A stretch of 35,451 nt of DNA, taken from NCBI GenBank assembly GCA_025997675.1, contig BNUX01000024.1, positions 1 through 35,451 of the forward strand, given 5' to 3'. The translations under genes and the position numbers were made by a program. Of this stretch, positions 26,101 through 31,647 are shown piece after piece. This DNA is from Spirochaetia bacterium (GTDB lineage: Bacteria > Spirochaetota > Spirochaetia > Treponematales > Breznakiellaceae). Each line of letters begins with the position of its first letter. Positions within the stretch are counted from its first letter, which is position 1. A model generated the notes under the pieces. That model saw only the letters and a list, made by a program, of their open reading frames with translations, was not told where the DNA came from and did no database searches.

Positions 26101-26175
26101 CAGATTGATAAGGCGGTGTATGAGTTGTATGGGCTTACGGAGGAGGAGATTAAGGTGGTGGAGGGAGAAGGATGA
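23104..26175 (+). CDS. Type IIG restriction endonuclease-methyltransferase fusion
   Basis: The 1023-residue single-chain enzyme has an N-terminal PD-(D/E)xK nuclease: Asp75 in APDYC, then Glu89 and Lys91 in YIEAKKPS. A helical linker runs to about residue 370. The gamma-class adenine methyltransferase core carries YYTPQYIVSYIVEN, motif I DPACGSGSFL from residue 413 and the catalytic motif NPPY from residue 573. From about residue 585 to 930 lies the target-recognition region, visibly AT-rich against the rest, and the chain ends in a coiled helix (MLELKKREQAET). No separate methylase or specificity subunit is nearby, as expected for type IIG. Its stop overlaps the next gene by 4 bp. Fragments of its 3' end recur downstream. 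Confidence 0.93.
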   Translation: MLPPELQQLITNFSDHYESYKRPDYNETALRRDFLDKFIKILGWDVDNEANLHEAFREVIHEDRLKINEQSKAPDYCIQQGSAKVFYIEAKKPSVNLRDDPSPALQVRRYGWTAGMPVCLLSDFDEFAVYDTSVKPKNTDNAAVARIFYCNYKDLDVHNPKNTDKETNWEYLYKLFSKEAVWKGSLLKLKASNKKKGTQEVDEVFLQEIEVWREALAANITNRNAAIQERELNYVIQKTIDRIIFLRICEDRGIEEEGKLKAAAAGKGEPVGSVYKQLLKLFLDADDRYNSGLFHFHTEKATDDEPDTLSEKITIDDKVLKDIIKNLYYPDGPYEFAVLPADILGSIYERFLGKVIRLTPGHRAKVEDKPEVKKAGGVYYTPQYIVSYIVENTVGPQLATKTPASLKNFRIVDPACGSGSFLIVAYQYLLDWYLGQYTQKPDQYKKQLTKTGSGKTATDYKLTITERKRILTSHIYGVDIDTQAVEVARLSLLLKALEGLNSQEIQKELFNERVLPNLSGNVKCGNSLIGNDFYAQGVLGFTEEEQLKINAFDWEKEYPEVFKDGGFDVVVGNPPYVKEYTSRETFEDIKKSYLSKYYQGKMDLWYFFVCWGLDILKENGKLGFITPSNWTTNSGASILRHKIMTAAKITNYVDFGDFMVFKEASIQTCVFILNKQPAPANYPMSFNKVLSKNINITELISYLQNGQTTQDVSTTDVLINPESMKEGLITFVGNLNESILQNISSRANYIFNEKDIGAGIDIHQDFISKKHLEILKDATIQKGDGVFNISESERKNLNLNAIEKEIVKPFYTTNELGVYYGNPKNSLWVIYSDLYVRQNISKYPNIKKHLDKYKKIITSDFAPYGLHRARDQKFFEGEKLISLRKTPRPCFTYTDFPCYVSQTYYVLKPQGINIKYLLGILNSNLMYFWLYNRGKKQGEQLQVDKEPLLAIPVFIGTEAQQTKIIEYVDQMLELKKREQAETVPQTKTMIGRQIVALDTQIDKAVYELYGLTEEEIKVVEGEG

Positions 26176-27524
26176 AACTAGATGAGGACAAAACAATATA
26201 TGGTGTTTTTGAAGTAGCAGGGGATATTTTCTCTGGTAGAATTATTGTTTCACCTAATAATCATATTAAACTCATATTAACAACAACGTATCGTCAAGCA
26301 ATTGATGATAAATATTTTGGTCAAAACATTCCAATTATACACGGTACAACAATAGATCCAACTAATAGAATAACTATAATTGATACAGCTCTTACAGGAA
26401 AAATTGGTCCCATAAGTGGTCCAAAATTCGGACTTTTACAATACACTTTTTTATCTAACGTGTTGATTATAGGAGAATATTTAGAAGAAAATACTTTGCT
26501 TGACAATTTGTGTTTGTGCTCGGCCGATTTAAATAAATATCTTGGCAATTATCTATCTGAAGCTAGTTTTCATTTTACCTCAAATCTGACCACGGCTAAC
26601 ATAAGCCTCCCGTGCGAAAAAGATATAAATAATCACTCTTCTAGCGAAATCAAAATAAAATTATCTGTAATCTCGAACATTGAAAAACAGAACCTTCATT
26701 CTAAATTTTCGATTGAGCCATTATATCTTATAATTCTTGAATATGCATCTCAAAAACAGTTGTATCCACTGATTGATTATACTTTTCTTGTTGAAACTTT
26801 TCTATCTTTTATTTTTCAAAAAGATTGTGCTTTAAACGAAGTAGCATATTTTAGAAAAAAGCAAACGATTGATTTTATTTCTGGAAAAAACAAAGATTAT
26901 GAAATATATCATCACATTTACTATAAACATGATGAGGTTTTGAACAAAGAATATAATGAAAAAGATGTGCTTTATCCAAATACATTTTTTAGTAAACATT
27001 TTTCCCAAATGCTCTACAACTGGTATAAACTTATGTCAAATATAGAATATATGCGGTATTTTGTGTTAAATTATTTTAAAATCAAATATATAGATCAAAA
27101 AATTATAGCACAGATAAATTTATTTGAGGCACTTCATAAACACTATTATGGTGTCAAACAAGATGGAATTCAAATCAACGAGAGAAATCAAAGCATACTT
27201 TCGCAAATTGGCAATACGGACGATAAGGTTTTTATTGAAAGTATATTAAGATCAAAAAATGGTTTTGGTATGAGAAAAAAACTCGATGATATTTGCAAAA
27301 AGTCAGGATTGAATAACTTAACCAGACAAGAAATAGAGTCAATAAACATTATTCGTTCAAAATTTTCTCATGGTACAGTAGATGATAATTTTGACATTGA
27401 AAAATACCGAAGCCTTAACAAAAAATTAAATGAAATAATTATCTGTCTAATAAAAAAGGAAATAGAATTAGATATTGACCAAACGCAGGAGGCTGCATGC
27501 CCGATGCCATTAAACGCAAACTGA
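26172..27524 (+). CDS. ApeA-like HEPN-domain protein, candidate anti-phage effector
   Basis: The 450-residue protein is encoded in strikingly AT-rich DNA. The N-terminal half (about 1-290) is beta-rich and resembles the ApeA N-terminal domain in layout (FSGRIIVSPNNHIKLIL, IIDTALTG, LIIGEYLE). The C-terminal third is helical, and its IIRSKFSHG has the R-x4-H motif of HEPN ribonucleases (Arg395, His400). ApeA proteins are known anti-phage HEPN proteins. The start ATG overlaps the type IIG stop (ATGA), so restriction and HEPN proteins are made from one message. The assignment rests on motif and layout only. Alternative: another HEPN family linked to restriction loci. Confidence 0.62.
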   Translation: MKLDEDKTIYGVFEVAGDIFSGRIIVSPNNHIKLILTTTYRQAIDDKYFGQNIPIIHGTTIDPTNRITIIDTALTGKIGPISGPKFGLLQYTFLSNVLIIGEYLEENTLLDNLCLCSADLNKYLGNYLSEASFHFTSNLTTANISLPCEKDINNHSSSEIKIKLSVISNIEKQNLHSKFSIEPLYLIILEYASQKQLYPLIDYTFLVETFLSFIFQKDCALNEVAYFRKKQTIDFISGKNKDYEIYHHIYYKHDEVLNKEYNEKDVLYPNTFFSKHFSQMLYNWYKLMSNIEYMRYFVLNYFKIKYIDQKIIAQINLFEALHKHYYGVKQDGIQINERNQSILSQIGNTDDKVFIESILRSKNGFGMRKKLDDICKKSGLNNLTRQEIESINIIRSKFSHGTVDDNFDIEKYRSLNKKLNEIIICLIKKEIELDIDQTQEAACPMPLNAN

Positions 27525-27616
27525 AAATCATCACCAACGCCATAATCACCAATACGCAGACGGTAGCAATCTACCTGTTCGGTTCCTATGCCTACGGACA
27601 GCCGAAGACTGAGGAA

Positions 27617-27632
27617 GGAGTTCCAAGCACCA
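27617..27632 (+). repeat. 16-bp direct repeat, left copy
   Basis: GGAGTTCCAAGCACCA matches GGAGTACCAAGCGCCA at 28491-28506 in 14 of 16 positions, same orientation. This copy sits at the break in the nucleotidyltransferase gene. The two copies flank a block of three small genes. Confidence 0.6.
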
Positions 27633-27694
27633 GATTTTTCCAGCTAATGATAGCTCGGGCTTTGTTTTTTGTCCCAAAATGGGGGTATGTTATC

Positions 27695-27723
27695 TTGACA
27701 GATGTTCAATTTGATATAATAAT
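27695..27723 (+). promoter_or_regulatory. Promoter for the small-gene block
   Basis: TTGACA (27695-27700), a 17-bp spacer and AATAAT (27718-27723, overlapping a TATAAT at 27715) precede the TTG start at 27745. It lies within the debris after the nucleotidyltransferase break. Confidence 0.55.
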
Positions 27724-27744
27724 TACTATATGAGGTAAGAGAAT

Positions 27745-28011
27745 TTGAATAATTTGATTATTACTGAACATGCTCATAAACACGGGATTAAGGATGAAGA
27801 CATTATCTATGTTATTAAACATCCGGAAGAAGTAATCTTGATGGAGATTGAACCGGATGAGAAAGTGCTGTATTTTGGCTTTGACCAAGCCTTAAGAGAT
27901 CTTGAAGTCATCGTGGTTGTAAAAAAAGATGGAAAAGAGTATGTCATACATGCTATGAAAGCTACTCAGAAAATTCTTGATTTAATTATGGAGGTACGCC
28001 GTGGAAGATGA
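27745..28011 (+). CDS. Small DUF4258-like protein, putative toxin of a toxin-antitoxin pair
   Basis: The 88-residue protein begins at TTG 27745 with GAGG about 10 nt upstream. NNLIITEHAHKHGIKDEDI followed by short beta strands (VLYFGFDQ, EVIVVVKKDG, YVIHAMKA) resembles the compact alpha/beta fold of DUF4258-type or BrnT-like toxins. The match is by layout and not firm. The next gene starts 11 bp before its stop, the tight overlap expected of toxin-antitoxin pairs. Confidence 0.5.
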   Translation: MNNLIITEHAHKHGIKDEDIIYVIKHPEEVILMEIEPDEKVLYFGFDQALRDLEVIVVVKKDGKEYVIHAMKATQKILDLIMEVRRGR

Positions 28012-28201
28012 AAAATATACACTAAGTGACGGTACGGTGATTACGGATGAAGTCGCGGAGAAGATCGTAGAGGAAGTCTATGATGCAATAGATCGCGGTG
28101 CGTATAAAGTTATAACGGATAAAGTCAGAAAAACTCCGACTATCACCATCCCGAATGAGGAAATCAAAAAGAAACTGCTACAAGAAATACAAAATGCGTG
28201 A
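28001..28201 (+). CDS. Small protein, putative antitoxin
   Basis: The 66-residue, strongly charged protein starts at GTG 28001 with GGAGG 6 nt upstream and overlaps the preceding gene. YTLSDGTVITDEVAEKIVEE is followed by a basic stretch and a short helix. The size, charge and overlap suggest the antitoxin partner of the 27745 gene, but I do not recognise the family. Confidence 0.5.
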   Translation: MEDEKYTLSDGTVITDEVAEKIVEEVYDAIDRGAYKVITDKVRKTPTITIPNEEIKKKLLQEIQNA

Positions 28202-28254
28202 ATCGCTTTAGGGAGTGGAGGGAAAAGGTGCTGGTTGGATTATAGGAGAAGGAT

Positions 28255-28482
28255 ATGAAAAGAATGACCTTAGAGGAAGCTAAAGCGTTGGACGATCTCT
28301 TAACGGAAACCGATCCTGAATTTACGGATATTCCCGGCGTATTTGCCAAACAACACAACCTGTTAGACGCCCTTGATGTTGTTTCAAAGAACTATATTCA
28401 AACAAAGTCCGAAGCAACCCATAAACCTCCCGCCCAAATCATCGGTGAAATGGTCCGCCGTGAAATTGCCGCTGTTGGGTAA
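28255..28482 (+). CDS. Small helical protein of unknown function
   Basis: The 75-residue protein begins MKRMTLEEAKALDDLLTE, with AGGAGAAGG just upstream of the ATG, a very strong ribosome site. It is helical and acidic at the start, and ends in a second helix (AQIIGEMVRREIAAVG). The size and surroundings suggest an antitoxin or small regulator without its partner; family not recognised. Confidence 0.5.
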   Translation: MKRMTLEEAKALDDLLTETDPEFTDIPGVFAKQHNLLDALDVVSKNYIQTKSEATHKPPAQIIGEMVRREIAAVG

Positions 28483-28490
28483 TAAGGGCA

Positions 28491-28506
28491 GGAGTACCAA
28501 GCGCCA
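28491..28506 (+). repeat. 16-bp direct repeat, right copy
   Basis: This is the partner of 27617-27632. It directly abuts the first fragment of the type IIG 3' end, so the same short sequence marks both ends of the three-gene block. Confidence 0.6.
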
Positions 28507-28552
28507 TGGGCTTACGGAGGAGGAAATTAAGGTGGTTGAGGGGGAAGGATGA
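28507..28552 (+). pseudogene. Type IIG 3'-end fragment A
   Basis: ATGGGCTTACGGAGGAGGAA and the following bases to the TGA at 28550-28552 nearly duplicate 26127-26175, the last 15 codons of the type IIG gene (GLTEEEIKVVEGEG-stop), with only a few base changes. The fragment ends in the same ATGA overlap with the next gene as the intact copy does with the HEPN gene. Confidence 0.85.
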
Positions 28553-29421
28553 TGGAATATAATGATGACGAAAAACAAAATGCAATATTAATAGGTGTAA
28601 AATTCGCAAATGAGAATACGACGAGTGAGATTGGTGTCGATATTGAATTCATAAAAATGCATGTGATTTTAGAGATTGGTGACTTAAAATCATTTCTTCT
28701 AGTATTGTGTGAAAACAACTTAATAAAAAAACAATTGATAACAATTGGGTTAGTTGGGAAATATTATTTTAAATTAACTAATAAAGGCATAGAATTTCTT
28801 AATGCTAAAAAATTATTATCATTAAAAGAAATTGATGATTTGATATTGGAGAAAACATATGATATTTATAAACGACATAATGATAAAATTGATATTCAAT
28901 TTCATAGTAAGTTGATTAGTAATATTTTAGGAATAACTAATTTTGATAAAGTTCAAACCGCTGTTGATAATCTTATATATGATAATATGTTCAAGAAAAT
29001 CGCAGCAAGATATGGCGATACTATTTATAGTTTAAATTCAAAGGGGATATTAAAAATGGAGGGGGATTTGGAAATGGAATATAATAAGGGAATATATGTC
29101 ATCAATGGTATAGCCCAAATAAATTCAGCAGTCGGCAATGCTGTTATACATGCTACGCAAAATAATGGTCTTAACATACAGGAACTAGAGAATATTTTAA
29201 AAGATTTACAGCAAAAAATACCAGCAAATATAACTGAACAAGAAAAAGAAGAAATTAATGAAAGTATTGATTTCATTAGAACAGAAGTACAAAATGAGAA
29301 ACCAAAGAAAAGTCTGCTAAAAAAAACTTTGTTGGGTTTACAAGCGGTTAAGGGAACTGCTGAATTTGGTGCTGCTGTTACGGCTCTTTATAGTTTTTTT
29401 CATAGTATTGGTTTGATTTAA
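28549..29421 (+). CDS. AT-rich unknown protein with hydrophobic C terminus, candidate defence effector
   Basis: The 290-residue protein starts at ATG 28549 overlapping the stop of type IIG fragment A. Residues 1-170 contain what look like two small helix-wing domains (LIKKQLITIGLVGKYYFKLT and MFKKIAARYGDTIYSLNS). Then comes a short beta segment with NGIAQINSAVGNAVIHATQNNG, a helical linker, and a C-terminal hydrophobic helix (TAEFGAAVTALYSFF). The glycine/asparagine strand followed by helix and membrane-like tail recalls abortive-infection proteins such as AbiTii in layout only. Family not recognised. Base use is far more AT-rich than the core genes, suggesting transfer. Confidence 0.65.
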   Translation: MMEYNDDEKQNAILIGVKFANENTTSEIGVDIEFIKMHVILEIGDLKSFLLVLCENNLIKKQLITIGLVGKYYFKLTNKGIEFLNAKKLLSLKEIDDLILEKTYDIYKRHNDKIDIQFHSKLISNILGITNFDKVQTAVDNLIYDNMFKKIAARYGDTIYSLNSKGILKMEGDLEMEYNKGIYVINGIAQINSAVGNAVIHATQNNGLNIQELENILKDLQQKIPANITEQEKEEINESIDFIRTEVQNEKPKKSLLKKTLLGLQAVKGTAEFGAAVTALYSFFHSIGLI

Positions 29422-29432
29422 ATGTGCGATGA

Positions 29433-29541
29433 GACAAATGCGGAGGCAAAGATGATGATCCAGCGACAGATTGACGGGGTTGCGTATCGGCTGTATAATT
29501 TAACTAAAGATGAAATGAGAGCAGTAAAGGACGGAGGTTAA
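29433..29541 (+). pseudogene. Type IIG 3'-end fragment B
   Basis: In the frame ending at TAA 29539-29541 the sequence encodes DETNAEAKMMIQRQID, then GVAYRLYNLTKDEMRAVKDGG. This parallels the end of the type IIG protein (QAETVPQTKTMIGRQI ... KAVYELYGLTEEEIKVVEGEG), with about eight residues deleted in the middle. It is more diverged than fragment A, so it comes from a different homologue or is older. The UPF0175 gene starts 3 bp after its stop. Confidence 0.7.
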
Positions 29542-29544
29542 AGT

Positions 29545-29814
29545 ATGAATGATAGCCAAACTATTACCCTTCATATGCCGGATACGCTATACGGTATAAT
29601 CGGCAATGATGATCGTGCAGTTGAAAAGGACATTTATCGTGCGTTGGCAATAAAGCTGTATCTTGATGAAAAGATGAGCATAGGGAAAGCATCCGAAATA
29701 GCCGGGATGAACCGGGTGGATTTTGAAACATATCTTTCAGAACATCAGATACCCATTTCCCTTTTAACCTATGAAGATGTAATGCAGGATGTTCAAAAAA
29801 TGCGGGATGTATAA
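29545..29814 (+). CDS. UPF0175 family antitoxin-like protein (orphan)
   Basis: The 89-residue protein matches UPF0175: an N-terminal strand (TITLHMPDTLY), LAIKLYLDEKMSIGKASEIAGMNR (helix-turn-helix-like) and the closing YLSEHQIPISLLTYEDVMQDVQ. UPF0175 proteins usually pair with a DUF3368 PIN-like toxin. Here the toxin gene is cut off after about nine codons (29821), leaving this as an orphan. GGAGG lies 10 nt upstream. Confidence 0.82.
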   Translation: MNDSQTITLHMPDTLYGIIGNDDRAVEKDIYRALAIKLYLDEKMSIGKASEIAGMNRVDFETYLSEHQIPISLLTYEDVMQDVQKMRDV

Positions 29815-29820
29815 ACTGGT

Positions 29821-29848
29821 ATGATTGTTGTTGCCGATACCGGATCCG
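29821..29848 (+). pseudogene. DUF3368 toxin stump
   Basis: ATG 29821 opens MIVVADTGS, the typical first strand of DUF3368 PIN-like toxins with its first catalytic Asp, directly after the UPF0175 gene. After this the frame enters sequence matching type IIG fragment C. The toxin has been lost by recombination at that point. Confidence 0.65.
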
Positions 29849-29941
29849 TGACGAGGCGGTATATTGGCTGTATAATTTAGATAAAGGTAATACACGCAAT
29901 GAGATTGCGGAAACAATACTATTACTTACTGGAGGAATTAA
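29849..29941 (+). pseudogene. Type IIG 3'-end fragment C
   Basis: The frame CGT-GAC-GAG-GCG-GTA-TAT encodes RDEAVYWLYNL, matching DKAVYELYGL of the type IIG end and RLYNL of fragment B. The 14-mer GGCTGTATAATTTA is identical in fragments B (29489-29502) and C (29866-29879). The next small gene begins at the end of the fragment, using its GGAGG as ribosome site. Confidence 0.65.
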
Positions 29942-30142
29942 ATGCTTAGAGCAGAAGACTTAAACGAAAAAGAAATCGAATCTATCGTTTCTAATGTTGA
30001 ATCCGCCGTTAGCACCGGAAAAATCAGACGGGTAAGTGATGAAGAAGTAATGCGAACCCGGCTTGCTGCTTTGGAAAATGCAATTGCCCAGTTCAATAGA
30101 GACTTGGATATGCTCTATGTATCAAACCAATTGATAGGGTAA
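29942..30142 (+). CDS. Small acidic helical protein of unknown function
   Basis: The 66-residue protein begins MLRAEDLNEKEIESIVSNVE. It is all helical with a coiled tail (AALENAIAQFNRDLDMLY). GGAGG at 29931-29935 is well placed. Possibly an antitoxin-like protein with a lost partner; not recognised. Confidence 0.5.
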   Translation: MLRAEDLNEKEIESIVSNVESAVSTGKIRRVSDEEVMRTRLAALENAIAQFNRDLDMLYVSNQLIG

Positions 30143-30146
30143 TCAA

Positions 30147-30350
30147 ATGCTGGCCCTGAAGAAACGGGAACAGGCTGAAACCGAAATAGAGGACCTTTTT
30201 CAGCAGATTCTCGTCAAACTGGGGCCGTACCGGACGCCCCTCACGGCGGAAGAACGCAAGGAAATGGCCATTGTTGGCGACAAGACCCTGGCTTTTTTGG
30301 AAAAAAGCAAAGAATTTGTCGAACGGTACCCGGATCGTATCCCCGCATGA
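30147..30350 (+). CDS. Small chimeric ORF: type IIG helix (fragment D) joined to an unrelated C terminus
   Basis: The 67-residue product starts MLALKKREQAET, nearly identical to MLELKKREQAET at the C-terminal helix of the type IIG protein; the DNA match runs from about 30147 to 30182. The remaining residues (IEDLFQQILVKLGPYRTPLTAEER ... RYPDRIP) look like the middle of a different small conserved protein. It appears to be a join made by recombination, possibly still expressed. An overlapping 23-codon ORF (ATGA at 30348) follows. Confidence 0.5.
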   Translation: MLALKKREQAETEIEDLFQQILVKLGPYRTPLTAEERKEMAIVGDKTLAFLEKSKEFVERYPDRIPA

Positions 30351-30413
30351 ACGACAAGGCCGATTTTATCGTTGATTTTGACGATATTCGATATGGCCGC
30401 AGTGCGTGGTATT

Positions 30414-30444
30414 TATAGGTGAGAAAACACTCACATTACCTATA
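30414..30444. repeat. Inverted repeat in the gap before the rhuM remnant
   Basis: TATAGGT (30414-30420) pairs with ACCTATA (30438-30444), and inside it GTGAG (30419-30423) pairs with CTCAC (30430-30434). It forms a bulged hairpin that could end the small-gene transcript or bind a regulator. The gap 30351-30535 holds no other gene. Confidence 0.5.
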
Positions 30445-30535
30445 ATGGTTATAATCACCAAATTGGTTTTATAAAGCAGCAAATGAATTGAGCATAAATT
30501 GATTGACAAGAATAATGGGACAGTGCTAAGATAGT

Positions 30536-30907
30536 ATGATACCAAAAAAAATCATCAAAACGGAAATCACCATCAGAAGTTCCGCTGCAGAATATTTGAC
30601 CTTTGTTGCCGCAACCGGTGATAGTCAGGATAGTGTTGAAATGCGCTATGAGGATGAGAATATTTGGCTGACACAGAAAATGATGGCAGTACTGTATGAC
30701 GTAGACGTACGGACGATCAATGAGCATCTGGTTCATATTTTCAATGACCGGGAGCTTGAACCGGAAGCAACTATCCGGAATTTCCGGATAGTTTAAGCCG
30801 AGGGTTCCCGCCAGGTAGAACGGGATGTAAAACACTATAACCTGCAGGCAATTATTGCGGTTGGTTTCAAGGTAAACAATCAGCGGGCGGTGCGTTTCAG
30901 CGCTTAG
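30536..30907 (+). pseudogene. rhuM-like virulence/phage-associated gene, nonsense mutation and truncation
   Basis: Residues 35-80 of the frame (SVEMRYEDENIWLTQKMMAVLYDVDVRTINEH) match the RhuM family N-terminal domain. A TAA at 30794-30796 interrupts it; reading through in the same frame gives AEGSRQVERDVKHYNL, then QAIIAVGFKVNNQRAVRFSA, a clear RhuM continuation. A CAA-to-TAA change would explain the stop. The gene ends right after the QRAVRF motif, where the convergent DUF3368 gene begins, so about two thirds of the protein is lost. TTGACA (30503-30508) lies upstream. Confidence 0.82.
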
Positions 30908-31331
30908 GCAAACGGAAGCCGATTTTTCGCAGTTGCTCAAAGACTTCGTCGGCATTTTTTATTATGCCGCTTTCTTCTGCGGAAACTATGATACCCATAG
31001 TACCCGTAATGGTAAGGCCGAGATTGACTGCGTACCTGCGGGCTTTTTTGTCGTCAAGCACTACCAGGGAATCGGGATTTTCCAGAGCAAGGGCGATTGC
31101 ACTCGCTTCGCCTGGGTGCAAATCGGATTGAATTGCCGTCTGTAACACGGTGTTTTTTACCGATGCGACTGTTATCCAGTCCGGAAAATCAAGGCCATAT
31201 TCGGCAGCTATTTCCGGTGTAATGGTTACGGTTCCGTATAATGCGCGAAGGATGTCAAGGAGGTTGATGTTGGTAAGGCCGATTAGGCAGCTTGCGTCAG
31301 CGATTATTAGGGACGACAAAGCGTTTGGCAT
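30897..31331 (-). CDS. DUF3368 PIN-like toxin
   Basis: The 144-residue protein shows the PIN-like order: SSLIIADASCLIGL (first acidic residue), LHPGEASAIALALE (Glu) and LVVLDDKKARRYA (Asp-Asp), as in DUF3368 ribonuclease-type toxins. It overlaps the upstream UPF0175 gene by 35 bp, the normal antitoxin-toxin arrangement. All acidic positions appear present, so the pair may be active. It runs convergent to, and has cut into, the rhuM remnant. Confidence 0.85.
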   Translation of the reverse strand: MPNALSSLIIADASCLIGLTNINLLDILRALYGTVTITPEIAAEYGLDFPDWITVASVKNTVLQTAIQSDLHPGEASAIALALENPDSLVVLDDKKARRYAVNLGLTITGTMGIIVSAEESGIIKNADEVFEQLRKIGFRLPKR

Positions 31332-31548
31332 TGGCTATATCCGACTGTAATTCCGCCGTGGTAAGGGTAAAGAGCGGCACATCCCACTGGTTAAGCATTT
31401 CCATAAAAGCCCGTACGGAAAGGCCGCAGAGTTCGGCAGCCTGCCCCAGCGAGAGTTTTTCAACCTCAAAGAGCTTTGCCGCCAGAAAAAACCGCGCTTC
31501 GGGGGCGGAAATGGCGGTCATATCAGGTATTTCAACGCTTATCTGCAT
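31297..31548 (-). CDS. UPF0175 family antitoxin
   Basis: The 83-residue protein (ISVEIPDM ... KLFEVEKLSLGQAAELCGLSVRAFMEML) is the UPF0175 partner of the DUF3368 toxin. It carries the helix-turn-helix-like segment expected for DNA binding and autoregulation. It is a distant paralogue of the orphan at 29545. Its promoter is of the leaderless type. Confidence 0.85.
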   Translation of the reverse strand: MQISVEIPDMTAISAPEARFFLAAKLFEVEKLSLGQAAELCGLSVRAFMEMLNQWDVPLFTLTTAELQSDIANAKRFVVPNNR

Positions 31549-31554
31549 ACCTTA

Positions 31555-31583
31555 TTTATAACAGAGAATGAGGAAAAAAACAA
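31555..31583 (-). promoter_or_regulatory. Promoter of the UPF0175-DUF3368 pair, leaderless geometry
   Basis: The minus strand has TTGTTT (31578-31583), a 17-bp spacer and TATAAA (31555-31560), then 6 nt (TAAGGT) before ATG 31548. The end resembles the tag promoter (TATAAATAGGTATG). Confidence 0.5.
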
Positions 31584-31647
31584 GTGCAAAGTGTTAAGTC
31601 TCTTTATTTTCCCTTCTATATATACTATATAGAGAAAAGGAAGGTAC

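Larger units (their letters stand above)
27497..27733 (+). pseudogene. Truncated minimal nucleotidyltransferase (MNT-like) gene
   Basis: The first 40 residues (KLKIITNAIITNTQTVAIYLFGSYAYGQPK) match the start of small nucleotidyltransferases, ending at the GSYAYG helix. The essential D-x-D that should follow within about ten residues is absent; after EEG the frame runs into unrelated sequence to a stop at 27733. The break coincides with the 16-bp repeat at 27617-27632. MNT proteins pair with HEPN proteins in known toxin-antitoxin modules, so an intact ancestor next to the HEPN gene would have made sense. The start overlaps the HEPN gene by 28 bp. Confidence 0.6.

Noticed and set aside
26172..27524. 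Type I specificity subunit after the methyltransferase
   Set aside because: There are no paired target-recognition domains or conserved coiled spacers; the C terminus carries a HEPN R-x4-H motif instead.
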